Shown: positions 1 through 7,730 of the stretch, one piece after another | How the letters are laid out: each line of letters starts with the position of its first letter | Numbering within the stretch: the stretch's first letter is position 1 | NCBI GenBank assembly: GCA_014239715.1 | Contig: JAAZYJ010000152.1 | Span: 1 to 11,711 of the forward strand | Source: Flavobacteriales bacterium | Lineage (GTDB): Bacteria > Bacteroidota > Bacteroidia > Flavobacteriales > Parvicellaceae | Reading direction: 5' to 3' | DNA length: 11,711 nt | Program-made: the position numbers and the translations under genes | Notes under the pieces: model-generated | What the model saw: only the letters and a program-made list of their open reading frames with translations | Database searches by the model: none | What the model was told of the DNA's origin: nothing

Positions 1-1236
1 GATACGGAATGTGCTTCGGTCATGATCTCCGTTATTTCGGTGAATGCAATTTTAGTTGTACCATTTGATACTTTATGTGTGAGCTCATCCAGTGCGTTTA
101 CTCTGTCAGGTGGATTCCCAATAGGCGGGGTCTATGCCGGAACTGGAGTTGCAGGAAGTGTTTTTGATCCTGCAGCAGCAGGGGTAGGCACTCACACGGT
201 AACCTACACGTATACGGATGGTAATGGTTGTATTGACTCAGCAAGTCAGGATCTGACAGTTGAACTAGACAATGTGGCTCCAACGGGTATCATGTCAACG
301 GATACTGTGATCTGCGATTCCACAGATCTGACAATGTATATTGTAGGAGGTTCTCTTGCACCCGGTGCAGAATGGATCTGGTATCAGAATGGTTGCGGTG
401 AGATCCAGCTTGGAACAGGTGATAGTCTTATGGTTTCCCCGGGAGTAACCACAACGTATTACGCCCGAGCGGAAGGTGGAGTTTGTGGACATTCTGAATG
501 TGTTTCTTTCACGGTTGTCTTATCGGAAGTAAGTGCTATATTGGTTCCTTTTGACGACATTTGTGACGGGACCATTGTTGATCTGGAAAATGGATTTCCA
601 AACGGAGGAGTGTACTCAGGGTCAGGAGTTTCCGGGGGAACATTTAATCCAGGCAGCGCAGGAACCGGTGTACATACAATTACCTACATTTATACGGATA
701 ACTACGGATGCTCTGATACGGCTACAGCAAACGTATCTGTGTCAACAAATCCATTAACCGCTACCTACGAAATTTCATCTGAACCTTGTGCAGAAGGAGG
801 CGTTACAATAACGGTTTACCCGTTGGGAGGAACAGGTTTTTACGATTATTACTGGTTGGATGGAACATTTGATAATCCATATCATTATGCACCTGTGGGA
901 ATCCATTCTGTAGTGGTCACAGACGGATCAAATTGTACCGTCCAGCTTTCGGGTATTGAAATAACTGATGAGATGGGTTGTGTAGAGGTACCTAATTCAT
1001 TTACACCGAATGCAGATGGTATGAATGATACCTGGAACCTGGATTTTAGTGCTTACAATTCAGTAAGTGTGCAGGTATATTCGAAGTGGGGCCAGTTGGT
1101 TTTCGAATCGAACAATCCAATTGTGCAATGGGACGGTCAGTATAATGGCAATGACCTTCCTGCCGGAACGTATTATTATGTGTTAAAGTTGGACGAAAGT
1201 GTGGATCAAAATGGTCCGTTAACGATCGTTCGATAA
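1..1236 (+). CDS. T9SS cargo protein with type B (gliding motility-associated, CHU_C-like) C-terminal sorting domain; 5' end outside window
   Basis: Large secreted or cell-surface protein, of which only the last 411 codons are visible. The frame is open from base 1, so the first ATG (base 22) is internal: the residues before it (DTECASV) match the same position of a second repeat (HSECVSF). Seen in order: an Ig-like/adhesin-type beta domain (bases 40-264), a cysteine-containing domain ending in a VTTTYYARAEG stretch (about 265-510), a second copy of the first domain (529-744), a SprB-type repeat with GGTG..Y.W and VVVTDGSNC (about 750-960), and the sorting domain (988-1236) starting VPNSFTPNADGMNDTW, with VYSKWGQLVFE and DLPAGTYYYVLKL. 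That C-terminal pattern is the known type B T9SS signal, which directs export across the outer membrane. The protein probably functions as an adhesin or surface filament, which is inference. The porP/sprF-like gene follows 21 bases later, as is common for type B cargo. Family call firm; biological role unknown. Confidence 0.93.
   Translation, partial: DTECASVMISVISVNAILVVPFDTLCVSSSSAFTLSGGFPIGGVYAGTGVAGSVFDPAAAGVGTHTVTYTYTDGNGCIDSASQDLTVELDNVAPTGIMSTDTVICDSTDLTMYIVGGSLAPGAEWIWYQNGCGEIQLGTGDSLMVSPGVTTTYYARAEGGVCGHSECVSFTVVLSEVSAILVPFDDICDGTIVDLENGFPNGGVYSGSGVSGGTFNPGSAGTGVHTITYIYTDNYGCSDTATANVSVSTNPLTATYEISSEPCAEGGVTITVYPLGGTGFYDYYWLDGTFDNPYHYAPVGIHSVVVTDGSNCTVQLSGIEITDEMGCVEVPNSFTPNADGMNDTWNLDFSAYNSVSVQVYSKWGQLVFESNNPIVQWDGQYNGNDLPAGTYYYVLKLDESVDQNGPLTIVR
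10..744 (+). repeat. Diverged two-copy protein repeat, 163-residue period, in the T9SS cargo gene
   Basis: The codon for Cys at base 10 lines up with the Cys codon at base 499, a period of 489 bases. Copy A (bases 40-264) and copy B (529-744) share GGFP.GGVY.G.GV.G..F.P..AG.G.HT.TY.YTD..GC.D.A. Between them lies a second, different domain (265-510), so the repeating unit is a pair of domains. Copy A begins right at the window edge, preceded by the tail of another unit, so more units probably lie upstream. The copies are diverged at DNA level, pointing to old internal duplication. Confidence 0.8.
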
Positions 1237-1257
1237 ATTATTGCTAATTCAAAAATT

Positions 1258-2205
1258 ATGAATAAAGTAATTTTAATAGGGATTGCCTTTTTGTTCTCAG
1301 GAGCTATACAAGCTCAGCAGATCTCAATGTATAGTCAATACATGTTCAATGATTTTTCGATCAACCCTGCTGTTGCAGGATCAGAGTCGTATGCTCCGGT
1401 TGCACTAAGCTTTAGGCGTCAATGGGCCGGGATGAAAGATGCTCCGGTGACTCAGACTTTATCAGCACATACGTTCATGGGTGAATCTATGGGGATGGGG
1501 GTCAACATTTACAACGATGTTTCCGGACCAACAAGAAGAACGGGGTTGAGTGCAGCATACAGCTATCATATTGAAACCGGCGACAGATCCAAACTGTCTT
1601 TTGGTCTGGCAGCTCATCTTACGCAATTCATCTTAAATCGGGATAAGCTAATAACTGAACTACCCAACGATGTGGCTATTTTGAATCAGACGAGCAACGA
1701 GCTTGTGCCTGACTTTACCTTTGGACTTTATTGGTATGGAGAAAGGCATTTCGTTGGACTTTCGGCATTTAATCTAATGGAAAGCAAGAACGACCTTTTT
1801 GATATTACAACACCGGTGACCAACACATTGGATCGGGCGTTCTATTTCAATGGTGGCTACAACTTCGTAGTTGGAGAGTCATTTAACATAGAACCATCCT
1901 TGTTGTTTCGGTACATGATGAATGCGCCTTTTCAGTTGGACATCAATTCACGTTTCATTCTGAAAAATAAATACTGGATCGGGTTTTCGTATAGATTCAA
2001 TGATGCATTTGTAAGCATGATCGGAGCTGATCTTGGTGCGATCAGCTTTGGGTATGCGTACGATTATACGCTATCTGACATTATGAATTATAGCTCCGGT
2101 TCTCATGAGGTATTCCTTGGAGTTAAAATGTTCAAGGGCGGTAAGGGAAAAGCACCCTGGCATAAGCGAAATCGACTATATTCTTCTTATTCAAAAGGCA
2201 CTTAA
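1258..2205 (+). CDS. PorP/SprF family type IX secretion system membrane protein
   Basis: Outer-membrane beta-barrel protein of the PorP/SprF family (315 residues, normal for the family). The N-terminus has a signal peptide with cleavage likely after AIQA (residue about 19), followed by the family hallmark QQISMYSQYMFNDFSINPAVAGS, and then FRRQWAGMKDAPVTQTLSAH. The rest alternates aromatic and polar residues as in barrel strands, with blocks such as FGLAAHL, DFTFGLYWYGERHFVGLSAFNL, PSLLFRYM and YWIGFSYRFNDAF, ending in a short basic tail. In Flavobacterium, SprF is needed for export of the adhesin SprB, and type B cargo depends on SprF-like partners. The gene lies 21 bases after a type B cargo gene and 24 bases before a PorE-like gene, so it is probably the dedicated partner for that cargo (inference). 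No clear Shine-Dalgarno is seen; the start is fixed by the signal peptide. I leave the symbol empty because many paralogues exist per genome. Confidence 0.93.
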   Translation: MNKVILIGIAFLFSGAIQAQQISMYSQYMFNDFSINPAVAGSESYAPVALSFRRQWAGMKDAPVTQTLSAHTFMGESMGMGVNIYNDVSGPTRRTGLSAAYSYHIETGDRSKLSFGLAAHLTQFILNRDKLITELPNDVAILNQTSNELVPDFTFGLYWYGERHFVGLSAFNLMESKNDLFDITTPVTNTLDRAFYFNGGYNFVVGESFNIEPSLLFRYMMNAPFQLDINSRFILKNKYWIGFSYRFNDAFVSMIGADLGAISFGYAYDYTLSDIMNYSSGSHEVFLGVKMFKGGKGKAPWHKRNRLYSSYSKGT

Positions 2206-2229
2206 TCTAACCATTAAACAATCTAAAAC

Positions 2230-5200
2230 ATGAAGATTCGCTTTCTTCAGTTGGTTCTGATTTGTATTGTTGGCTCCCAGTCTTTTGCACAGCTAAAGGA
2301 AGCCAACGATCTATTCGATAATTTTGAGTACCGAGAAGCTATAAAATATTTCCAGAAGGTTGATAGCATTGGCGATGAAGATCAGATCAAATATGCGTAT
2401 TGCTATTTCAGGATCCATGATTTTGAAAATGCTGAAAAACAATTTTCCGTGGTGGTTTCAGCGGAAGGTATTAGCCCATTGAACTATCATTATTATGGGG
2501 TTTGTCTCAAAAACACCGGTAAATTCGATGAGGCCAGAAAATGGTTCCTCAAATACAGTGAAGAAGACTCATTGGATTATTTCAATAACCTAAGTTTGAA
2601 GGAACTTGATTTTCAGAAAAGTCAATATGGTCTTGAGCAACGATTAGAGCTTACCAATCTGGAAACGATCAATAGTGGGCTTTCGGAATTTTGTCCTCGT
2701 TACTACAAAGACGGATTTATGTATTGTGATGAGGTCAAGTTTGATGAGGACAACAAGCGGCCCCATATAGACTATGGAAATGATAGCATCGACATGGATG
2801 CTCTTGAATATGGTTCGGCAGAACGTCCGCTAGCCGAGCTGTACTATGTTCCTATAACAGGTGATATGCATGGTGAACCTATTATGGTCGCCGAAGATGA
2901 CCATTTTCATATCGGAGATTTTGACATTGATGAAGTGAATGGCGAAATTTATTTTACTAAGGTTGATCTGCTCAACAAGTGGAACCCGGATGCTCGAAGC
3001 CATCCCCGTTTATTCAAAGGGAAGCTGGATACCGTCAATAAGAAATTGGTAGATGTTCAAAAGGTGAAGATCAAGAAGCTACACAATGAAGATGGGTCAG
3101 GACATCCGTCTTTGACCGAAGACGGTATGAAAATGTATTTTTCATCGGATAGACCGGGTGGAGAAGGTGGCTCCGATTTGTATTACGTCGAAAAACAGCC
3201 TAATGGTAGCTGGAACGAACCGACCAACCTTGGGCCTGAAGTGAATACTCCGGGAGACGAACTGTTTCCATATCTGTATAACGACAGTACTATGTATTTT
3301 GCCTCGAATGGGCACATTGGATTCGGTGAATTGGATCTTTTCAAGGTGGCTGTGAGAGGTTCTGAAGCAAAAGGAAGGGAAATCCTTCCAAGACCGCTTA
3401 ACTCAGAGGCAGACGATATTGGTTTGTTGATCAGCAGAACCAATCCAGATGAGGGTTTTGTGGTCTCGAACCGATACCATGGTGGATTTGGTGACGATGA
3501 CATGTTTATGTTCAGCTTGAAGCTGGACGATTCCTATGTGCAAGGAAAAGTGATCAATGAGGACGGTTCAGCAGCGGCTAATGCACTGGTAAAGCTGTTG
3601 GATGAAAATGGGAAGGAGATCAGCCAAATTAGGACAGATGAAGACGGGAAATATCTTTTTGATATTGACACAAATCGCACATATAAGATAGTTGCCACGA
3701 CAAACGGTTTTGCAGCCCGAAAAACAATCGTTTCTGATGCATCATGGGACAGTAAAGAACCACTGGATCTGAATTTAATTCCGACACCAACGGTGCAGGG
3801 ATTCGTTCAGCACGAAACAGGTGCTCCTGTCGGTGGTGTGGAGGTTACCTTATATGATGCGGATGGCAAACCATTAGTGGTTACAAAAACTGACAATGAA
3901 GGACGGTATCAGCTTGCTTTAGACGAAGATGAAAAATACAGCATCATTGCCAAAACAGACGGTTATCAAGGTCAGGTAGATATAGCGACTAATGAAAACT
4001 GGGATACCAATATGGAAACGAACATTACACTTTTGCCTACGGAAGTGGTTCAGGGAATTATTACAGATTCATTGGGGAACCCGATCGAGGGTGCTCTGGT
4101 AAAGATCTTGGATACGAATGGGATTGAAATAGCCCAGATCAAAACCGATGAGAATGGGTATTACGTATTTAACGTGCCACCAGGGAAATATGAGCTGATA
4201 GCAAGCTCGGTTGGTTTAGGTGCGAAACAGGAGATCGTCATAGATGATAATTGGGATGGAGACGATTTTGTGAACATGACATTATTACCAACTGATACGG
4301 TGCAAGGAGTAGTTTTGAATGACGATGGATCACCCGCTTCGAATACGAAGATCACGCTATATGATGAGAATGGGAATTTATTGGTGCAATCCTGGACTGA
4401 TGCTGACGGGAAATATCAGTTCTTACTTGAAGAAGATAAGGTATACGATATACTCGCGGAAAAAGGAGACCTCAGCGGAAGTGCTCACGTGGTGACCGAT
4501 GATAGCTGGGACACGACCAAGTCGACAGATATTAAATTGAGCGGTTCGACGTCAGTTTCAGGTGTAATCTATGATTCAGATGGCAAGCCTGTACAAGGTG
4601 CAATAGTGAAATTATACGATGATGAAGGAAACCTGATCGCTAGTTTTACTACTGGTGCGGATGGAAAGTATAACTTTATTCTGGATAAAGACAAAAATTA
4701 TCAGATCGTTGCCTCGATTGACGGTTTTGATGGCCTTGCAAATATTTTTACCGGAGATAATTGGGATGGAACAAGGTCCATTGATATTAATCTGCAGCCT
4801 TCAGGTGTTCCTACAAGTGGCCTGGTAACCAGCAAAACAGACGGAAAGGGAATAGCACAAGTAAAAATCACTTTGGTGGATAAAGAAACAGAACAAAAGA
4901 TCATTGTTTATTCAGACAAAGATGGTCGATTCGATATTGCCTTATCCTCCGGAAAAAATTACACGCTAAATCTGGATAAGGAAGGATACTACCCAAAATC
5001 AATTGAGATCAAGGCTGATGAGAACCTGCCGGAGAAGATAGATTTAAATAAAGATAACGACCTGTCAATGGATTATGCCGGATACGCGGTGGATAAAATT
5101 TATTTTGATTACAACAAGTCAACATTGACCGATGGATCGAAAGATCAATTGGATAAATTGGCTGTTAAATTGAAAGAGAACAAAGGATCACTCTTGTATA

Positions 5201-5433
5201 TTAAGTCCTATACAGATTGTCGTGGCCCTGATAAGTATAACGAAAGTCTTTCCTGGAAAAGAAGCAAATCGGTAAAGGAATACCTGATCACTAAAGGAAT
5301 ATCGGCAATTAGAATTGGAACAAAATCGATGGGTGCTACTAATTTTGTTAACAACTGTCATAAGCCCGAGGACTGTTCAGAGAAAGAACATGCCGTGAAT
5401 CGAAGATCAGAATTCGAGATCAAGTACAAGTAG
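2230..5433 (+). CDS. PorE-like OmpA family protein: TPR, PD40 propeller, six carboxypeptidase regulatory-like domains, OmpA peptidoglycan-binding domain
   Basis: Probable periplasmic protein (1067 residues) linking outer-membrane T9SS parts to peptidoglycan. Signal peptide residues 1-20, cleavage likely at SFA-Q; Cys12 does not sit in a lipobox, so this looks like a soluble rather than lipid-anchored protein. TPR-like helices occupy about 22-130. PD40/propeller blades follow: SEFCPRYYKDGFMYCDE (152-168), a blade near 230-245, GHPSLTEDGMKMYFSSDRPGG (291-325), FPYLYNDSTMYFASNG (343-376), and 396-428. Six carboxypeptidase-regulatory-like domains span 437-943. The OmpA-like domain (about 955-1067) has IYFDYNKSTL, TDCRGPDKYNESLSWKRSKSV and NRRSEFEI. 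Asp996 and Arg1011 are spaced 15 apart, as are the diaminopimelate-binding pair of OmpA proteins. Cys997, Cys1043 and Cys1049 resemble the cysteine pattern of many Bacteroidota OmpA proteins and may form a disulfide. The domain order matches PorE of Porphyromonas, which has one regulatory-like domain; the six-fold array is the difference. Third gene of the cargo/porP operon. Confidence 0.9.
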   Translation: MKIRFLQLVLICIVGSQSFAQLKEANDLFDNFEYREAIKYFQKVDSIGDEDQIKYAYCYFRIHDFENAEKQFSVVVSAEGISPLNYHYYGVCLKNTGKFDEARKWFLKYSEEDSLDYFNNLSLKELDFQKSQYGLEQRLELTNLETINSGLSEFCPRYYKDGFMYCDEVKFDEDNKRPHIDYGNDSIDMDALEYGSAERPLAELYYVPITGDMHGEPIMVAEDDHFHIGDFDIDEVNGEIYFTKVDLLNKWNPDARSHPRLFKGKLDTVNKKLVDVQKVKIKKLHNEDGSGHPSLTEDGMKMYFSSDRPGGEGGSDLYYVEKQPNGSWNEPTNLGPEVNTPGDELFPYLYNDSTMYFASNGHIGFGELDLFKVAVRGSEAKGREILPRPLNSEADDIGLLISRTNPDEGFVVSNRYHGGFGDDDMFMFSLKLDDSYVQGKVINEDGSAAANALVKLLDENGKEISQIRTDEDGKYLFDIDTNRTYKIVATTNGFAARKTIVSDASWDSKEPLDLNLIPTPTVQGFVQHETGAPVGGVEVTLYDADGKPLVVTKTDNEGRYQLALDEDEKYSIIAKTDGYQGQVDIATNENWDTNMETNITLLPTEVVQGIITDSLGNPIEGALVKILDTNGIEIAQIKTDENGYYVFNVPPGKYELIASSVGLGAKQEIVIDDNWDGDDFVNMTLLPTDTVQGVVLNDDGSPASNTKITLYDENGNLLVQSWTDADGKYQFLLEEDKVYDILAEKGDLSGSAHVVTDDSWDTTKSTDIKLSGSTSVSGVIYDSDGKPVQGAIVKLYDDEGNLIASFTTGADGKYNFILDKDKNYQIVASIDGFDGLANIFTGDNWDGTRSIDINLQPSGVPTSGLVTSKTDGKGIAQVKITLVDKETEQKIIVYSDKDGRFDIALSSGKNYTLNLDKEGYYPKSIEIKADENLPEKIDLNKDNDLSMDYAGYAVDKIYFDYNKSTLTDGSKDQLDKLAVKLKENKGSLLYIKSYTDCRGPDKYNESLSWKRSKSVKEYLITKGISAIRIGTKSMGATNFVNNCHKPEDCSEKEHAVNRRSEFEIKYK
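3538..5058 (+). repeat. Array of six tandem carboxypeptidase regulatory-like (CarboxypepD_reg) domains
   Basis: Units begin at residues 437, 522, 607, 691, 776 and 862 of the PorE-like protein (bases 3538, 3793, 4048, 4300, 4555 and 4813), a strikingly even 84-86 residue period. Each starts VQG/VSG-V, contains D..G.P..G..V.L.D..G, then T..DG.Y.F and Y.I.A...G, and the first five end in a (S/N)WD motif followed by a strand ending in L. The sixth lacks WD (it has ENLPEKIDL) and is the most diverged, typical of an end-capping copy. Amino-acid similarity is clear while DNA identity between units is only patchy. Confidence 0.88.
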
Positions 5434-5471
5434 GGTACGATAAAGACACTAATGTTTCCCAATTGCAGGGA

Positions 5472-5498
5472 TTTGATAGGTGTGATATAGCCTATAAT
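5472..5498 (+). promoter_or_regulatory. Possible promoter for the small secreted-protein gene
   Basis: The 85-base gap 5434-5518 holds TTTG (5472-5475) and, 17 bases later, TATAAT (5493-5498), with the proposed TTG start 20 bases beyond. The upstream box and spacing fit a Bacteroidota -33/-7 arrangement loosely, but the -7 box lacks the usual TTTG part. The gap shows no convincing terminator for the preceding operon, so read-through is also possible. Weak evidence. Confidence 0.22.
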
Positions 5499-5518
5499 AC
5501 GTAGCAACAAGTAAAGGT

Positions 5519-5848
5519 TTGAAGAATTTACTATTCATATCAACGCTATTATTCATCTGTTCAAAAACGGTAGCTCAAACCAATGCCGATTCTATTTCAA
5601 ATGTCAATAAGTGGTCTGCCTGGCATTTGGATACTAACTACAACGAAAATGGTGAAATGGTTGATGTTGTTAAATCAAAGTCCAAATGTCCTTCTGCCAC
5701 GTGTCATTTTGTTTTTGTTACTACAAAATATAACAACGGAAAATGGTATTGGAAACAAAAGAAAAAAGAAATTGCTGCTTGTTTCGGAGGTGGATCAACG
5801 GTAATTTGGACGAAAAAAAGACAATCAACTTTTGTCAACAAAGATTAA
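5519..5848 (+). CDS. Small hypothetical secreted protein, TTG start
   Basis: Not recognised. The 109-residue product has a good signal peptide (MKNLLFISTLLFICSKTVAQ, cleavage probably near TVA-Q, residue 19/20), giving a mature protein of about 90 residues that should be periplasmic or exported. The start is TTG: an in-frame TAA at 5495-5497 blocks any ATG further upstream, and the first internal ATG (residue 47) would delete the signal peptide. AAAGG at 5513-5517 could serve as ribosome binding site, though it is very close. The mature part is rich in Lys, Trp and Asn, with WSAWHLD, NGKWYWKQKKKE and three Cys (57, 62, 88) in CPSATC and AACFGGG; a disulfide or metal site is possible. Cys14 is not in a lipobox. 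It carries no T9SS sorting domain. It stands between the T9SS operon and the convergent apaG gene. Reality of the gene is supported by the signal peptide, the sole long frame in this stretch, and tight fit to the gap; function unknown. Confidence 0.6.
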   Translation: MKNLLFISTLLFICSKTVAQTNADSISNVNKWSAWHLDTNYNENGEMVDVVKSKSKCPSATCHFVFVTTKYNNGKWYWKQKKKEIAACFGGGSTVIWTKKRQSTFVNKD

Positions 5849-5888
5849 AAATGTATGCAAAAGCAGAACACCTTTTATTTAGCTGATA

Positions 5889-6275
5889 TTAATTGAATTT
5901 ATAGGGTACTGTTAGCTTGAATTCCGGAATTTCCGCACGAAACGTATTTTCTGAGCTTAGATTTTTAAATAGGTAATACCCATGCATTGATCCATAATCG
6001 GTTTTTAGATCACAAGCGGATTGGTAAGTATAAACTCCTCCTGGATCCAGAACCGGTTGTAGGCCCAGAACACCATCACCTTCTACTTGTCGATTTTCAG
6101 CAATAGAGTCCACGATAAACCAAATTCGTCTCAAAAGCTGGACAGGGAAGCTGTTCGTATTTTCAATGGTGACTTTATAACCGAATAAAAAATGGTTCCC
6201 TTCAGGATCCGAGTACTCCTCCTTGTAGTTTGTTTCTACATTAATTCGTATTCCTTGGTTTACGGTTGTACTCAT
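5889..6275 (-). CDS. apaG: ApaG domain protein
   Basis: Small cytoplasmic fibronectin-III-like beta-sandwich protein of the ApaG family (128 residues; family usually about 125). Motifs seen: GIRINVETNYKEEYSDPEGNHFLFGYKVTIENT (8-40), the conserved LLRRIWFIVDS (48-57; many ApaGs have RRHW, here Ile replaces His), GDGVLGLQPVLDPGGVYTYQSACDL (67-90) and GSMHGYYLF (95-103). ApaG was named from the apaGH locus and was linked to Co2+/Mg2+ resistance by old genetics, but its biochemical role is not well settled; the name 'efflux protein' overstates what is known. It lies 55 bases downstream of the T9SS plug gene on the same strand, so the two are probably co-transcribed, and converges with the small secreted-protein gene, whose stop is 40 bases away. 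Family assignment is firm. Confidence 0.95.
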   Translation of the reverse strand: MSTTVNQGIRINVETNYKEEYSDPEGNHFLFGYKVTIENTNSFPVQLLRRIWFIVDSIAENRQVEGDGVLGLQPVLDPGGVYTYQSACDLKTDYGSMHGYYLFKNLSSENTFRAEIPEFKLTVPYKFN

Positions 6276-6320
6276 GGCAACAAGTAAAGAAATATTTCAA
6301 TTAAATCAATGATTTTTTTA

Positions 6321-6328
6321 CAAAATTA
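6321..6328 (-). promoter_or_regulatory. Possible internal -7 box upstream of apaG
   Basis: On the minus strand the gap between the plug gene and apaG contains TAATTTTG, a full match to the Bacteroidota -7 consensus TAnnTTTG, about 45 bases before the apaG ATG. No matching TTTG -33 box is seen at the right distance inside the plug 3' end, so apaG may have its own weak promoter or depend only on the plug transcript. Confidence 0.25.
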
Positions 6329-6330
6329 AC

Positions 6331-7662
6331 TTATCGGGTGTCGAGTGAATTAAAATGTCTGACACCGATCAGGCGCTCAAATCGATCGGTAGGATCATGG
6401 TAGTAAACATATATGGTATAATCGTTTTCCGTATCGAAGTGATTTCCTTCGATAAAACTGATTGATCCAATGCTTTCATTGTCTTTCAAAAGGGCATATT
6501 GATAATTGTAATATCCCTGCTTTAAATAAATATTTGCTTCGTAAAACCCTGCTTTCTCATTGTATGTGAGCTTACATTCCTCTTTGAATTTCCAATCCGA
6601 TATGGCACCAAAGATATATAGATCCCCACCACTGATTTGTTCAGGATATTTCAGGCTGAACCGCACAAAGCCATAATCTGAATCAATGTCCGGATCATTG
6701 CTGTTTTCACAGTCAATAACATATTTTCCATTCAACTCACTTACCGTGTAATAATTCTTATAGGTTCTTTTCAGATCGTGTTTTAAGTAAATAAAATTCG
6801 TTGTGTCGTTCTTTGAGAAATCCAGAATATTTATGGACTTATAATTGAAGCTCTTAAAATCGAAAAAACGAAATTCGTTATTACCGTCAAACACATTTTT
6901 CTCGTCGTAGTCATAAACCAGCTCATTGTCTTTGATGAAAATTGGCTTCAGACCTGAGATTTGATTGTCAAACCTACCGTTCTGCTGCAGAATGACTTTC
7001 AGATTGGAGATAGGATTCAAGATCCTAACTGATCCATATGTGAGATTGAAGTCTATCTCCTGCCTGAAATCTCGGTCTGCGATCTTACTGGCAGGTTTCA
7101 GAAAAGGAAAGATGTTTATGCCGTTCTCGGCAACCATGAACCGTCTGGTAAGAATTGGCTTTTCCTGGTCATTATCTTCAAAAACATAGAATAGGTAATT
7201 ACCTGATTTTGTCAACTTTACGTCATCGTTGGGAAATACAAATTCGTAATGAATGTATTTTTCAAGCGTGTTGAAGGAGTAGTCGTAATTTGAGATGTAG
7301 TTGTCGTAAAATCCATCAATATATTCTGTTTCCATCAGGTCGCTTGGCTCCCAGTTGCTGTTGCAATGGATCACGGTATAATTATAGTCCTTTATTTCTC
7401 CTTCAAGATCGTCAAACCCAAGTATAAGCCGGTCATTCGAGTTCAAATGAAGAACGTTACCGGATACAGGGCTAATGGGTTTATGTAGAGTGACCGTTTT
7501 TATATAACCCTTGTATTCTCGGTTATCATATCTCATGGTTGTATTGTCATAGTACAGGTCCTCCGAATCGGCTTCAGAACTTTCTGAATAGTTGAGGTCA
7601 TTATTCTGCGAAATTCCTGCAAAACAACTGACACTGAATATAATGATGAAGAAACTTTTCAT
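6331..7662 (-). CDS. Type IX secretion system plug protein (DUF5103 family)
   Basis: Periplasmic plug protein of the T9SS translocon (443 residues, usual size). In Flavobacterium johnsoniae the homologue was found blocking the periplasmic end of the SprA channel when no PorV is bound, preventing leakage. Signal peptide covers about residues 1-19 (MKSFFIIIFSVSCFAGIS). Family signatures: TVTLHKPISPVS (56-67), YTVIHCNSNWEPSDLMETEYIDGF (95-118), FNTLEKYIHYEFVFPND (130-146), KSGNYLFYVF (152-161), and TRRFMVAE (172-179), followed by a second all-beta half with DRDFRQEIDF, and a late YIFGAISDW and KQGYYNYQYAL region. The N-terminal 20-45 stretch after the signal is acidic and probably unstructured. 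The gene runs divergently from nqrA and is followed by apaG. Its separation by about 900 bases from a T9SS cargo/PorP/PorE-like operon may be chance, because T9SS core genes are usually scattered. No symbol is widely fixed. Confidence 0.93.
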   Translation of the reverse strand: MKSFFIIIFSVSCFAGISQNNDLNYSESSEADSEDLYYDNTTMRYDNREYKGYIKTVTLHKPISPVSGNVLHLNSNDRLILGFDDLEGEIKDYNYTVIHCNSNWEPSDLMETEYIDGFYDNYISNYDYSFNTLEKYIHYEFVFPNDDVKLTKSGNYLFYVFEDNDQEKPILTRRFMVAENGINIFPFLKPASKIADRDFRQEIDFNLTYGSVRILNPISNLKVILQQNGRFDNQISGLKPIFIKDNELVYDYDEKNVFDGNNEFRFFDFKSFNYKSINILDFSKNDTTNFIYLKHDLKRTYKNYYTVSELNGKYVIDCENSNDPDIDSDYGFVRFSLKYPEQISGGDLYIFGAISDWKFKEECKLTYNEKAGFYEANIYLKQGYYNYQYALLKDNESIGSISFIEGNHFDTENDYTIYVYYHDPTDRFERLIGVRHFNSLDTR

Positions 7663-7730
7663 AACGTATGATGAACTTCGTTGTTTAGATTCATTCTAAA
7701 TTAGGTTAATTATTTCCTTAAAGCACCTTA

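Noticed and set aside
22..24. ATG at base 22 as the start of the first gene
   Set aside because: The frame is open upstream to base 1, the preceding residues match an internal repeat, and no signal peptide follows this ATG.
3183..3503. Minus-strand open frame of about 106 codons inside the PorE-like gene
   Set aside because: Lies wholly opposite a well-supported domain-rich gene, has no recognisable domain or initiation signal.
3538..5058. Evenly spaced repeats considered as a CRISPR or DNA-level tandem array
   Set aside because: The regularity is at protein level; DNA copies are diverged and the 255-base period encodes protein domains.
5493..5503. Short palindrome-like TATAGCCTATA stretch just upstream (5487-5497) of the small gene, possible operator
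   Set aside because: Five-base arms in AT-rich DNA are expected by chance and nothing else supports a binding site.
5583..5804. Alternative plus-strand frame with an ATG start overlapping the small secreted-protein gene
   Set aside because: It lacks a signal peptide and any recognisable feature, while the TTG-started frame has a clear signal peptide and spans the gap better.
5859..5876. AAAAG...CTTTT inverted repeat between the convergent small gene and apaG, a possible bidirectional terminator
   Set aside because: Stem is only five A/T-rich pairs with an 8-base loop and would be very unstable; position is suggestive but the structure is not.
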